DNA of 64,000 nt from Adineta vaga (lineage: Eukaryota > Rotifera), in the NCBI GenBank assembly GCA_021613535.1, contig CP075494.1, positions 124,001 to 188,000 of the forward strand, given 5' to 3'. The notes under the pieces were generated by a model. That model did no database searches. It saw only the letters and a list, made by a program, of their open reading frames with translations, and had not been told where the DNA came from. Both the position numbers and the translations under genes were made by a program. Shown here piece after piece: positions 11,910 through 22,064 of the stretch (position 1 is the stretch's first letter; each line of letters begins with the position of its first letter).

Positions 11910-12195
11910 CTTTATATATAAAATCGAAACAAAGGCAATCGAAAGATGCTATTGTTAACTTCGTCCGTCCATATCGACTTAGAAACCTTTCTTCCTACTT
12001 TAAAATGATGATATTATATATAAAACAGAAACAAAGATGCTACTGTTAACACCGTCCGTCCAGATCGATTTAGACCCTCTCCTTCGTATTGAATAATGAT
12101 AATACTATATATCAAATAGAAACAACGATGTTATTGTTAACTTTAACCGTCCAGGGCGATTTAGAAAATCTTTCTTTGTACTTTATAATGATCAG
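11910..12195. repeat. about 93-bp tandem repeat, 3 copies
   Basis: Three diverged copies start near 11915, 12015 and 12108. Each has ATATATAAAA/CAAA, then GAAACAA, a GATGCTATTGTTAAC-like word, CCGTCCA and a CGATTTAGA-like word. No gene is visible from 11710 to 12536; the rest is plain AT-rich sequence. Confidence 0.6.
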
Positions 12196-12536
12196 AAATT
12201 CCTTTCAGGAATAGTCTATAGTCGTCCTAAAGGAAAAAAAGAATCAGCTATTTCATTCGAAATATTCTACACACTCTCGAAATATACGGCAGAATAGACC
12301 AATAACAAACCATTATTCGTCCTCCATTATCGAATATAAATTATTCCTCTATCATCTACTTTTCATAGAGGTCGACTTTTCCTTTAAAAATAAGAATTCG
12401 ATATGAAATTCGTTCAACACAAATAATTTCCAAACAGTTTTTAAAACCATAATCAACTGTAAAATCAAATGCATCCATATCCCACCGCCTATCTTCAAAA
12501 TACGACTAAAAGTTTTCATGTAAAAGATCACATTCC

Positions 12537-13100
12537 TTTAACTATTTGATTGGAGATAGTTTTAGATTTGAATTGTTTTTCTATATCCTTGTCGATATAG
12601 ATACGTGCCTTAGTTGTTTTAACTATTTGATTGGAAATAGTTTTAGATTTGAATTGTTTTTCTATATCCTTGTCGATATAGATATGTGCCTTAGTTGCTT
12701 TAACTATTTGATTGGAAATAGTTTTAGATTTGAATTGTTTTTCTATATCCTTGTCGATATAGATATGTGCCTTAGTTGCTTTAACTATTTGATTGGAAAT
12801 AGTTTTAGATTTGAATTGTTTTTCTATATCCTTGTCGATATAGATATGTGCCTTAGTTGTTTTAACTATTTGATTGGAAATAGTTTTAGATTTGAATTGT
12901 TTTTCTATATCCTTGTCGATATAGATATGTGCCTTAGTTGCTTTAACTATTTGATTGGAAATAGTTTTAGATTTGAATTGTTTTTCTATATCCTTGTCGA
13001 TATAGATATGTGCCTTAGTTGTTTTAACTATTTGATTGGAAATAGTTTTAGATTTGAATTGTTTTTCTATATCCTTGTGGATATAGATATGACTATTTTT
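12537..13100 (+). repeat. 81-bp tandem repeat, 7 copies
   Basis: Seven head-to-tail copies of an 81-bp unit, nearly identical, start at 12537 and every 81 bp thereafter. Because 81 is divisible by three the array is open in one frame (195 codons, 27-residue repeat with SFRFELFFYILVDID). The very high between-copy identity and lack of any gene context make this a satellite and not a protein. Each unit contains a 7-bp inverted repeat, CTATATC and GATATAG around a 6-nt loop. Junction variants alternate between TTGTTTT and TTGCTTT. Confidence 0.85.
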
Positions 13101-13359
13101 TATTTATGGTATTTATCTGCCTATTTTTTGTGATCGCATGACATAGAATCTGAAATTATAGCTGGAGCTGAAAAAGACAGCGTGTGCATAATCTTTTTTT
13201 TTCAGATTCTGTGTTGTTACAGTTGATAGCTCGCGTTGATGTGTGGGAAATACGTTTAGTTTATTTTCGGTATAATGTGGTGTATTTAATTTTGCCTTTT
13301 TTTGTAAAGTGTGTAGTGATGGAAATTGCTGGTCTTTTGCACGTTGTGTTTTCATGATG

Positions 13360-13870
13360 GTGTACACATGGTGGTAGAGGTTCCCAACTGCAGTTATGTA
13401 ACAGCCGATAAGAGCTGTCGTAATCACCGCTGTGAGTTAGAACCATGTGAACGCGTGGATATAATTGGTTTGAAAGATTGAAAGTGTTTTTCTGTCATAT
13501 TTTCGTAGACGTGTGCACCTATTAGTTAATGTTCCCGACTGTGGTGCGGGAACGGGTTATACTAGTCGCCGGATACGGGGTTATAGTTTGTCACCGTTTG
13601 AACGGGTGAATGTATCTATGTGTCAAGACAGAAAGTGTTTTCTTGTTTTAAATTTAAATACGTTCGCACATATTAGTTGAGGTTCCCGACTGAATGTGAG
13701 ACACACTTCTGAAAAGTTTCCAAGCTAACCAACATAGTATCCATATGAATACGCGCTTTCTAATGTTGAACGTGTGTATGAGGAACAAAATCCTGATGCA
13801 AAATACTGGTGCAATACACGGTGCTTATTTTCATTCGCTTGCGACCTTCAGTCGGGAACCTCGACTGTGG
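13360..13870. repeat. about 150-bp direct repeats plus 20-bp inverted repeat, upstream of piggyBac transposase
   Basis: A GAGGTTCCCGACTG-like word preceded by GCACATATTAGTT recurs at about 13365, 13514 and 13666, with GAAAGTGTTTTTCTTG-type sequence between, so a diverged 150-bp repeat is present in three copies. The last copy (13675-13694) has an inverted partner at 13847-13866 with one mismatch in 20. Subterminal repeats of this kind can be transposase binding sites. Open frames here (13113-14052) overlap on both strands and look like chance. Confidence 0.55.
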
Positions 13871-14232
13871 GGTGGACACGGTCGGGATGTTATGAGCGGT
13901 TAAACGCGTTTTTTCAATTTCTTGTCTGCCTGGGATTTGGATCAGTTGATGCCGTATATCAGTTTTACGCGTTCTTCTATATCTTTGATTTTCCTTTTCT
14001 AATGACGTCATTTGTACTCATCTACCTTCTATGTTCTGCTATTCTTCTATGATATTATATATGTATTCTTTCATGACGTCATGTTCTCTGTTGGATCTTC
14101 CTAGAACGTAATGTTCGAAATCTATATATAGTTACTGATTTTCTGCTATAATACATCTATATTTATCTCATACAATTAGTTTTAACTGTTTCCATTTGAT
14201 CGAACGTAATTCTAATATACAACAAGCACAAC

Positions 14233-15926
14233 ATGGATACTGATCAAGAAAGTAATGCAAGTGACTTACCTTTTGCTGATGAAAGCGGTTTTTATGAGGA
14301 AAATGAAAGTGATCTTGAAATAGATGAAGAAGACGTTATTGAAGATGAAAACGAAGAAGAAGATGATGATACTGAAAACAAAATGGAAGAGGAACTTGAG
14401 TGGATTTGGAGTGAAAAATTTATACAAGACACAATTTTTTCTGTAAATGAAGTCAAAGGACACACAACAATAAATTTTACCAATAACATCAAACCGATTG
14501 ACATCTTCCACAAGTTCTTCACACAAGATGTTTATAATTTGATGATAAAACAAACAAATATTTATGGAAAACAAAAATCGTTAGCGCAAGAACCTCTAAG
14601 TAATTGGCAAAAAGTCGATGAAAGAACTATTCGTTCTTTTCTTGGTATATTAATACTCTTGGGTTTACATCGATTACCTTGAATAAGTGATTATTGGGGT
14701 AGGAATATAATATTTTCTACAGGAATTATTAACAATACTATGCCGAGAACAGAATTTTATCGTATATTTACCGCATTTCATTTATCAGACAATACAAAAC
14801 AAAAACAATTTGCAAAAAGTTCAAAAAAGTTCAAATTATTCAAAGTTTTCGACTTCATACATTTACTCAAGACGAACTTTCAAGTGAACTTTATTTTGGG
14901 AACCAACATTTGCATCGACGAAAGTATGATCAAATTTAAAGGTAAAAGCTCTTTGAAACAATATTTACCTTTAAAACCGATCAAGAGAGGATACAAGGTG
15001 TGGTGTTTAGCAGATTCTTTGACAGGATATCTTTATAATTTCGACATTTATACCGGTAAACAAGAAACTAGACAAGGAGCATTAGGTGAAAGTGTTGTTT
15101 TACAGCTTATTAACAACTTGAATTTAGTGAATCACCAGCTATTTTTTGATAACTTTTTTACATCTATTCCTCTGCTGCTACAACTAAAACAGAAGAAAAT
15201 TGGAGCAACTGGAACGATAAGAACTAATAGAAAGTTATTTCCTACAGAACTTTTACTAAAAGAGAAAAACTGAAAAGAGGAGAATATAAATACTGCTCTT
15301 ACAACCAAATATCTGTGGTCAAATGGCAGGACAGGAAGCCGGTGTTTGTTGCAACTAATTCCTTTGATCCAAGAGAAACAGAAACAATTTTTAGAGGAGA
15401 AAAAGATGGCTCAAAACAACGCATTATTTGTCCACAAATGATATCTAAATACAACAAATTTATGGGTGGTGTAGATTCATTCGATCAACGCATTTCTTGT
15501 TATTCGATTGACAGAAAATCTAAGCGAAATTGGTTTCGTATATTTATTTACTTCCTTCAAGCAAGTCTTTCGAATGCGTTGATTTGTTATAACGATCTCA
15601 ATGAACAACATATGGATTATATTGACTTCCTCTCTTCTATTTCAATGTCGCTAATTGGTGATGTTAGTACAAGAAAAAGAAAAGGTAGACCTGTTCACTT
15701 TTCTGCTCAAAAGCTAAGACGAATTCAAATGACAACGAAGAACAAATCTTTATCAACTCAATTATTAGCACATATGCCTGTAGCTGGACCTAAAGGAAGG
15801 TGTGGATATTGCAGTACTAAAGCTCGACCGATATTTAGTAACATAAAATGCAGTTTTTGTGGTATTTCTTTATGTGTAAAACAGCATAAAAATTGTTTTT
15901 TGTTATTTCATGAAAACACTGCATAA
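14233..15926 (+). pseudogene. piggyBac transposase with two disabling mutations
   Basis: This is a DDE/D transposase of the piggyBac family (DDE_Tnp_1_7 type). After an acidic N-terminus (about residues 1-60) come the three catalytic Asp contexts, CIDESMIKFKGK, LFFDNFFTS and FMGGVDSFDQR. A C-terminal Cys/His domain (GRCGYCSTKA through CSFCGISLCVKQH) of the RING-like type binds the terminal repeats in characterised piggyBacs. An in-frame TGA at 14680-14682 splits block one from block two. A one-base loss in the A-run at 15265-15269 shifts the frame before the block at 15315. All catalytic residues survive, so the inactivation is recent. Overlapping minus-strand frames at 14266-14574 are shadows. 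Confidence 0.88.
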
Positions 15927-16794
15927 GTTTTACAATTAATAAACTTCAACAGTTAAAATTTCCGTTCAGCCTAGTAGAGTTCAATGTGACTTATATTGCG
16001 CAAATCGATTAATCACCTGTGATAACACATCAGATATATCTAACATATACTGTTATGTCTAGAGGAAGCTAATTCAGTGATTTACTTGAATGCAATCCAA
16101 CAAAAAATAATTCGGAAGTCAAAGGGTTAAAGCAGAGTAACTGATTCACCATACGAATTTCAATCAGTCTTCACTAGTAGAGATTACGTTATTTTGTGTC
16201 GATCAAAAATCAATGCAGATGGTTAAAAAGTATTAGCATTTGATAAGAAGGATTGGATATAACGAAAAAACCAAAGTAAATACTAGAATATTAGATTCTG
16301 AAAAATTGGAAATTTTAGAAGATTCATTAGAAATCTGTAGATATCAAGATTTAATTACAACTTGAATATCAGTGATTTTATCACGATTTCGGATATTTTT
16401 CCGTAGTTTCTATCGAATTTCAGCTGTTTTTAATGATTCGTTTTCTATCTCTTTTTTTGAAATGAAAAATCATAATCTGGAATCATTTCTAATGATTTCT
16501 CCTTCAGAAATCATTTTTTCCCTCTACGTCAATGTATAATAGTACAATCAACATCAAAACCTACCTGTCATTTGACAGGTATATTGCTTAACATTTAAGC
16601 AATTATTTTCGTGGTATCTGATGACTATTTGTAATTACCAACATTTCAGAATTACTCTTGTATTTGGCACACATATGATCATAATCGTTATTAGGTTTGA
16701 TTTCCCTTGACAAATCATATCGCACTAAGTTGCAAATGTAATTGAGAAATATTATTTCTTTCACTGAAGTCTAATCGTTATGCTGAATGACGTT
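15927..16794. other. 3' arm of piggyBac and unannotated spacer
   Basis: An AATAAA-like signal (TTAATAAAC, about 15937) follows the transposase stop, and the right inverted repeat ends at 16126. From 16131 to 16790 only AT-rich sequence with GAAATCATTTCTAATGATTTC-like dyads (about 16480-16510) is visible; no gene is supported. Confidence 0.4.
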
Positions 16795-17185
16795 TATAAC
16801 TTCCCGATTATTTCCGATATGTACCTGTGACAAGTTCCTGACGGATCTATATTTTCGGACAGTGTTAAAACCCGATCAAAGGAATTCCTGTGTTCCTGTA
16901 GCATCCGACAAGTTCCGATAACAGTAATTGAACGGTTTTTCCCGGAATCTGGGGTTATGTGAAACTGTAAATTCCGGTAATTTCTTGACACCGGATCACA
17001 TCGGATCTGACCAGTTCCGAATATATGTATCTTGCCGGGAATTGCCGGATCCGATAAGCGGATATCAAGGGAAGTTAATAGATTGCATCGGAATCCGTTG
17101 ACAAGTGGCCGACCGGATCCGATCATCCATTTAACAACGGATTTGATAGGTCCCCGACAGGATCCGATGGACACGTTTTGACCTG
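16795..17185. repeat. second GGATCCGAC-rich repeat block
   Basis: Words such as GGATCCGA, CCGGATC, GACAAGTTCC and CCGACAGGA recur throughout in both orientations and give a GC-rich island like that at 2019-2300. The 135-codon minus-strand frame (16794-17201) is a translation of the repeat. It lies about 670 bp outside the right end of the 13-kb piggyBac, while the sister block lies about 800 bp outside the left end. Confidence 0.7.
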
Positions 17186-17467
17186 GGACTGTGTAATTCA
17201 CAAGATACTGTTCTTAAATAGAATTTTATCGCCAGTAAGTGGCTAAAATGTTTAATGGATTCTGCTACCAAATGTATGCATTTGTACCGGTATTAGCTTT
17301 AAAATTTTCAAAAGAAAACGAATGATACAAGGTACGTATTCATTTACGCCTACTGGTAACAATATCAAACTATATGTGAAACAATACAGATGTCTTTAAT
17401 AATACCATGATTATAAAAATCAGTGAAAATATTTGACTATTTACACATTTTTAGTGTTTCAATCAAT

Positions 17468-17779
17468 ATGCATAGTTATCCTTTAGCTGCTTTCCTCTTA
17501 ATATTCGTTCCCGGTTGTATTTATTCCAGTGAACTCAATCGTGACAAACGTTGTGCAACTTGTTGTGGCCCACCTCCATGTTGTAACTGTTGTGGTTTAC
17601 CAAAATGTGGTTTTAAATTCAATCTAACTGACTTAATTAATCTAATCACCGAACCAATGGTAATCACATCAACTGTCTCCACTCCGGTGGTTCGTGTAAC
17701 TCGACCTCCAATGTGTCTCACGTGTTGTGGAAAACCATCTTGTTGTAATACATGTGGACTCGATATTAAATCTAATTAA
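17468..17779 (+). CDS. small secreted cysteine-rich protein
   Basis: I chose the ATG at 17468 because it begins a good signal peptide (HSYPLAAFLLIFVPGCIYS). An upstream in-frame ATG at 17423 would add 15 residues. The mature part, about 80 residues, carries two copies of a Cys-dense motif, CATCCGPPPCCNCCGLPKC and CLTCCGKPSCCNTCGLD, separated by a Thr/Val-rich linker. The conserved doublets suggest disulfide bonding or metal binding. I do not recognise a family. It is short but complete, with stop TAA. Confidence 0.55.
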   Translation: MHSYPLAAFLLIFVPGCIYSSELNRDKRCATCCGPPPCCNCCGLPKCGFKFNLTDLINLITEPMVITSTVSTPVVRVTRPPMCLTCCGKPSCCNTCGLDIKSN

Positions 17780-18837
17780 ATTACTAATAAAAATTATTGA
17801 CACATTCCGGAGTCTTTTAAATAGAAGATAGTCACTAAAGAAATCTATTTTGAAGTTGAATTTGAAAAGAATATGAAAATACAATTGATTTTTATTTCAT
17901 TAACTCTTTGAGTCCCGGGTTTTTTTTTCAAAAAAAAACGAAACTTTTTAATAAAATCTCTACAAATGACCTCTATTCTTTAAAAAGTAATTCTGTTTTT
18001 GTCACAAATAGTCACTATTAGGTCATCTTTGTATGGTAGTCTTTAAAGCAATCAACAATACAAACATGTGTATCGCAGTCAGGAAAAATATATCGTGTAT
18101 CACTACAAATATTATGCGATGCACAAGTGACTTATATTCTTCGCAGTTGATTTGATTGTGAGACTTACAGAATAAGTGCAAGAATATGTCGAGTAGTTAG
18201 ACGAAGAGGAGAATCTCTTATAGATAGTCTTCCAATAGTAGTTGATCTTTGTAGTTCATAGTTTATCAAAGTTCCTCCAGTTATTTCAAGCCTAAAATCA
18301 GATACCCAGATTCAGCAATCCAACACCGTATCTTACAAAATCTTGTAAGTTCCAACCATCCTACACAATCCTATTGGATTGATTGACCTTGGATGATATG
18401 TGTTATCATCTAATAAAAGATAAAAGGATGTTCCAAACGATTAAAGAATATTAGTTTAAAACATGTTGAGGGTGGGTGTGGGGTTACTACATGTATCTAA
18501 CACCCACACCCTAATGTTAATTTATTCTTCAGTATTATGATCATTAAATTAGGTATGTGCGGCGTCAGTGACAATACACTAAAACTATTACACTGATATG
18601 AGTATGGATATATAAGAGTAGAAAATATACATTTAAATATAATTATTTCAGTATTTTAGTTCAGAAATTTTTATTTGATTTCTATCGAATCTACGAATAA
18701 ATTTGATTAACATTCAATTGATTTCTTCGCACTGTACTAATCGAGTCAAAACAACTGAAGATTCATTCAGTGCTACACATTGTTGACTATATTGAGCCAA
18801 TATCCGACGTTCAAGGGATTATAAATATTGGACAATA
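17780..18837. other. intergenic; contains a telomere-motif foldback
   Basis: No coding frame is supported. A TTAACTCTTTGAGTCCCGGG string at 17898-17917 looks like a piggyBac-type end but has no partner. A foldback hairpin lies at 18466-18513 (separate entry). Confidence 0.35.
18466..18513. repeat. telomere-motif foldback hairpin
   Basis: TTGAGGGTGGGTGTGGGG is followed after about 16 nt by CACCCACACCCTAA, an inverted pair of the TGTGGG-like telomere motif. It is the same architecture as ten or so others in the window. Confidence 0.75.
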
Positions 18838-20070
18838 CTATTGTAATTTTTGTAAATGATCACAACACCAGTAATCAATTTCATTAGGAGATGTTGATTT
18901 TGACAGCATCAGAGGATGTAGAATAGTGTACCGATCGAAACTATGTGGTAAAGTATACAAATAGATGGAAGCCCATTGTTGATCATTAATCCATTTGCAC
19001 CGTACAAACCATCGATGATCTCTTATCCAAAAATTAGTACTAAACGATTGAAGTAAAGTGTCAACATGATTCTCTTTCATATCACAGTTCCAACAGTACT
19101 CTTTCATTTTCAATTGAAAAGTGTTTAATTTTGGTAAATGATTGACAATAATCTTTTTCCATTGATATCCATTTATTTCAATGTAAAATCTATCTCTCCT
19201 GATATTCGTATAATGATCGGAGTTATACTCATATCTGCCGTATAACCAATGACGTATTTTTCCCAAATATGTATTCAATAACTCAATCGTCAAATGTCGT
19301 AAATTAGGCATACATGTCAAAAACTTTTCTATCGCAAATGAAGCATCACGAGCATAAAGTTTCAGTGAAACGATTGATTCTAACCGATATAATGAAATGT
19401 CATTCATAAAATATTCATTTATTTCTATGGATAAATGTGTAAGGTGAGGTGTATGTATGATTAATCTTAACAAATCACTGAATTGAATATTCACAGACTG
19501 TATAGTCAAATACTTTAAATACGAAGACGTAATTGTTGGGGATAGATAATGTATTCGCCCATGAAAACTAATATCAACATGACACCGAATTAACTTAGGA
19601 ATTTGCCAAATATTATCAATCAGCAACTGATATCGCCCATTGGTCAAAGACATATAACACTTATTGAAACGAAGGTAAGTTAGATGAGGAATAAAATGAC
19701 ATTCGCTGATGATTTCTTTGATAGTTTCATAGGATGACATATGATCAAACGAAAGTAATCGCAGGTTTGAAAAAGAACGAATAAGTAAACTTCGACAAAA
19801 AAGATGTTGGATTAAATCTTGTAATTCATCATTATTTGAGAAGCGAATAGAAGTAATTCGATCAGGAAATTTACATATGTACAAAGAAAAGATACTTGAA
19901 AAAGTGTTCTTTGATATCGATTGAAAATCAAAATGATAATTTCGACTCGAAGAGAATAATAACGAATTAAATCGATTGTTGAGACCATAAAATGCTTGAA
20001 AAATATGAACATCATCAAGAAATTCGAATAGATATAATAATATTTCGTTGGGGAATGATTCTAAATTCAT
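18838..20070 (-). CDS. F-box protein with LRR-like C-terminal region
   Basis: Single open frame of 410 residues. The N-terminus (MNLESFPNEILLYLFEFLDDV) is an F-box, the motif that docks on Skp1 in SCF ubiquitin ligases. The rest has irregular leucine-rich repeats (HLTYLRFNKCYM, YLKYLTIQSVNI, HLTHLSIEINEYF, NLRHLTIELLN), probably a substrate-binding surface. Bdelloids have many such genes. Upstream (20080-20770) there is no other gene. Confidence 0.8.
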   Translation of the reverse strand: MNLESFPNEILLYLFEFLDDVHIFQAFYGLNNRFNSLLFSSSRNYHFDFQSISKNTFSSIFSLYICKFPDRITSIRFSNNDELQDLIQHLFCRSLLIRSFSNLRLLSFDHMSSYETIKEIISECHFIPHLTYLRFNKCYMSLTNGRYQLLIDNIWQIPKLIRCHVDISFHGRIHYLSPTITSSYLKYLTIQSVNIQFSDLLRLIIHTPHLTHLSIEINEYFMNDISLYRLESIVSLKLYARDASFAIEKFLTCMPNLRHLTIELLNTYLGKIRHWLYGRYEYNSDHYTNIRRDRFYIEINGYQWKKIIVNHLPKLNTFQLKMKEYCWNCDMKENHVDTLLQSFSTNFWIRDHRWFVRCKWINDQQWASIYLYTLPHSFDRYTILHPLMLSKSTSPNEIDYWCCDHLQKLQ

Positions 20071-21218
20071 TATCTCTTTCCTAATTATTAGATTAAAAAA
20101 TTAATAATCTACAATAAAAAAATATTTTTTTTATTACTTAATCGATTTTACAATTATTTTCAGAAGATTTCCCTTATCTCTGTAAGTATTTCACAATTTC
20201 AAGAAAATTATTATCAGAAGGTCAGATTTCATCATTCTATCTAATTATGGTCAATAACTTCGTTTTACTTACTCAGAAATATCTTTTCGGTTTAGTCGTA
20301 ATAGAATGGATGTATCCGATGCTTCTTAATTAAAAAAAACGATTTTTTTTCCAACTTGCTTAGAGAAGTATTGATATAAAATTCACAAAATTGCTTTATC
20401 GTTGCGAAATATGTGTGTAGGAACAACAGAACGAAAAATAGTCAACCAATCGAATGTTAATAGAAAAAGATTGCGCTAATCAACGTTGATACCTTTGTTT
20501 TTTTCATGACAATTGAGGGTAAAGGGTGGAGTGCAAGTTTTCACCTATCCGTCACTAACTAGTGCATACTACATATATAAGAACTTTCATAGTTACTCTT
20601 TATTGCAAAAAAAGTAGCAACATTTTTTAAGAAACTCTTTATGTATAAAAATTTATTAAAACCCAGAGCCAGATCGATCCAATGGGCTTTATCCGTAATC
20701 CATATATTCTTCTCTATCGAAGAATTCTATAGTATTGAAATAATCATAAAAAAAGTAATGAAAATAAAAAAGAACTATTCATCATATTGTTGTTCTTCTT
20801 GTTTCAATTTAATTTGAATATTTTTTAAATATTTTTGATTATCAAGTAGATCAAAATGTTTTGGTGAAAGTATTTGAGAATAAATTTGATCAGTTTTTAT
20901 ATAATATTGTAAAGCTAAATAAAATTTTCCCGTATCTTGACAAACTTCTCCAATATTATGATATGTTAAAGCAAATGATAAATGTATTTGTGGAAGTGAT
21001 TTATGAAATATATCTAAACTTTGGATTATAATAGAATAAAGCATTGAAATAATCTTTCTTTTTATGATAAATAACTCCAATATTTCTATATGTTCGTCCA
21101 ATAATAAAATGATTATTTGGTAAAATATATTTTTCAATATTGAAAGCATAATTTTGATAGATTAATGCCTGTTGAAATTGATTTTGTTCATTAAATATAC
21201 TACTGATATTCAGATATG

Positions 21219-21769
21219 TGTAACGGAATCTACTTCTGATAGATGAATATAAATCAAGAGACGTCAAATAGTTCAGAGCGTTCGGACAACACCGAGACGT
21301 GATGATTTATTGTTTAATGATAATGAAAAATAATAACAAAGTTCACAAATGAATATAGTTTGAGATTGAGCAGGTTCAGACTCCTATTCCGTTTTCAGAG
21401 TCAACTATAACGACTATAACTAACTTCGATATCAAGATACGTCTAGCACACTGTGTATATGTGTATAGTTGTAAACGACTAACGTAGAAGTCTAGACACA
21501 GCTAACTCCTATTAGTATCCGTCTACAACTAACTTCTTTTTTTTATCATATCCGAGAGACCTTCGATGAGAGAACAAGAGCGAGCACAAAAGAGAGGAGG
21601 AGAGAAAGAGAAATATCAAGAAAAATGTATAGAGAGAAAACACACTGCAAGAGAGAGATAAAGAAAAAGAACAAGAAAAAGGAAATGATATGATAGCAGA
21701 ACAAATATTATTGAGATATATATGTAAGGGGTGTCGTACAAAAGGACGTCTGCCACTTTTGTTGGCACA
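21219..21769 (-). repeat. 3' LTR
   Basis: 551 bp, matches the copy at 29632-30182 except for two substitutions (near 21485 and 21532). It contains a purine-rich GAGAGAAAGAG tract (about 21560-21690). Flanked outside by target copy ATATG. Confidence 0.95.
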
Positions 21770-22064
21770 CCTCCCCCTCTAATTCAGACGCGCTCCCGAG
21801 CGTCTTATAAAGAAGAACGTATAAAGAGAGGAAAAGAAAGAGAACAATATCAATGCTCCACATATTACAAGACAAGAAGAGAGCATGCGCAACAGGAGAG
21901 AGGAAATAGGCAAACAAACGCAAAAAAAAAAAATCACATTAGAATACATAGTGTAAGTATAAAATGAATTAGAAATATAAGAAAAGTAATATAAAAATTA
22001 GAAAAAACATGAAAATGAACGAAAATGTTTGTTTGTTATTATATGTGATATATTACCGTGTAAT

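Larger units (their letters stand above)
3105..16126 (+). mobile_element. piggyBac-family DNA transposon, 13.0 kb, composite
   Basis: The left end reads TTAA then CCCTTTGACTTCC (3101-3117). The right end is its exact reverse complement followed by TTAA (16114-16130). This gives 13-bp terminal inverted repeats starting CCC and a TTAA target site on both sides, the signature of piggyBac. A piggyBac transposase lies 200 bp from the right end (14233-15926), as expected. Autonomous piggyBacs are usually 2-4 kb. The additional 10 kb here holds a CACTA-type transposase, a BEN-like gene and several tandem repeats, most simply a second transposon nested inside, or captured cargo. I could not find CACTA termini to delimit a nested element. 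Confidence 0.8.

Noticed and set aside
12546-13133. 195-residue plus-strand ORF with a 27-residue repeat
   Set aside because: It is the translation of an 81-bp satellite whose period happens to be a multiple of three; no gene signals.
13113-14052. Overlapping ORFs on both strands near the 150-bp repeats
   Set aside because: They span repeats, conflict with each other and show no domain.
3105-14232. CACTA terminal inverted repeats around the CACTA-like transposase
   Set aside because: Several CACTA/TAGTG words were examined (for example at 4096 and 13310) but no pair with matching sequence was found.
14266-14574. Minus-strand ORFs over the piggyBac transposase start
   Set aside because: Antisense shadows of the acidic N-terminus.
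16794-17201. 135-residue minus-strand ORF
   Set aside because: Translation of the second GGATCCGAC block.
17898-17917. TTAACTCTTTGAGTCCCGGG as another piggyBac end
   Set aside because: No inverted partner was found within the window.
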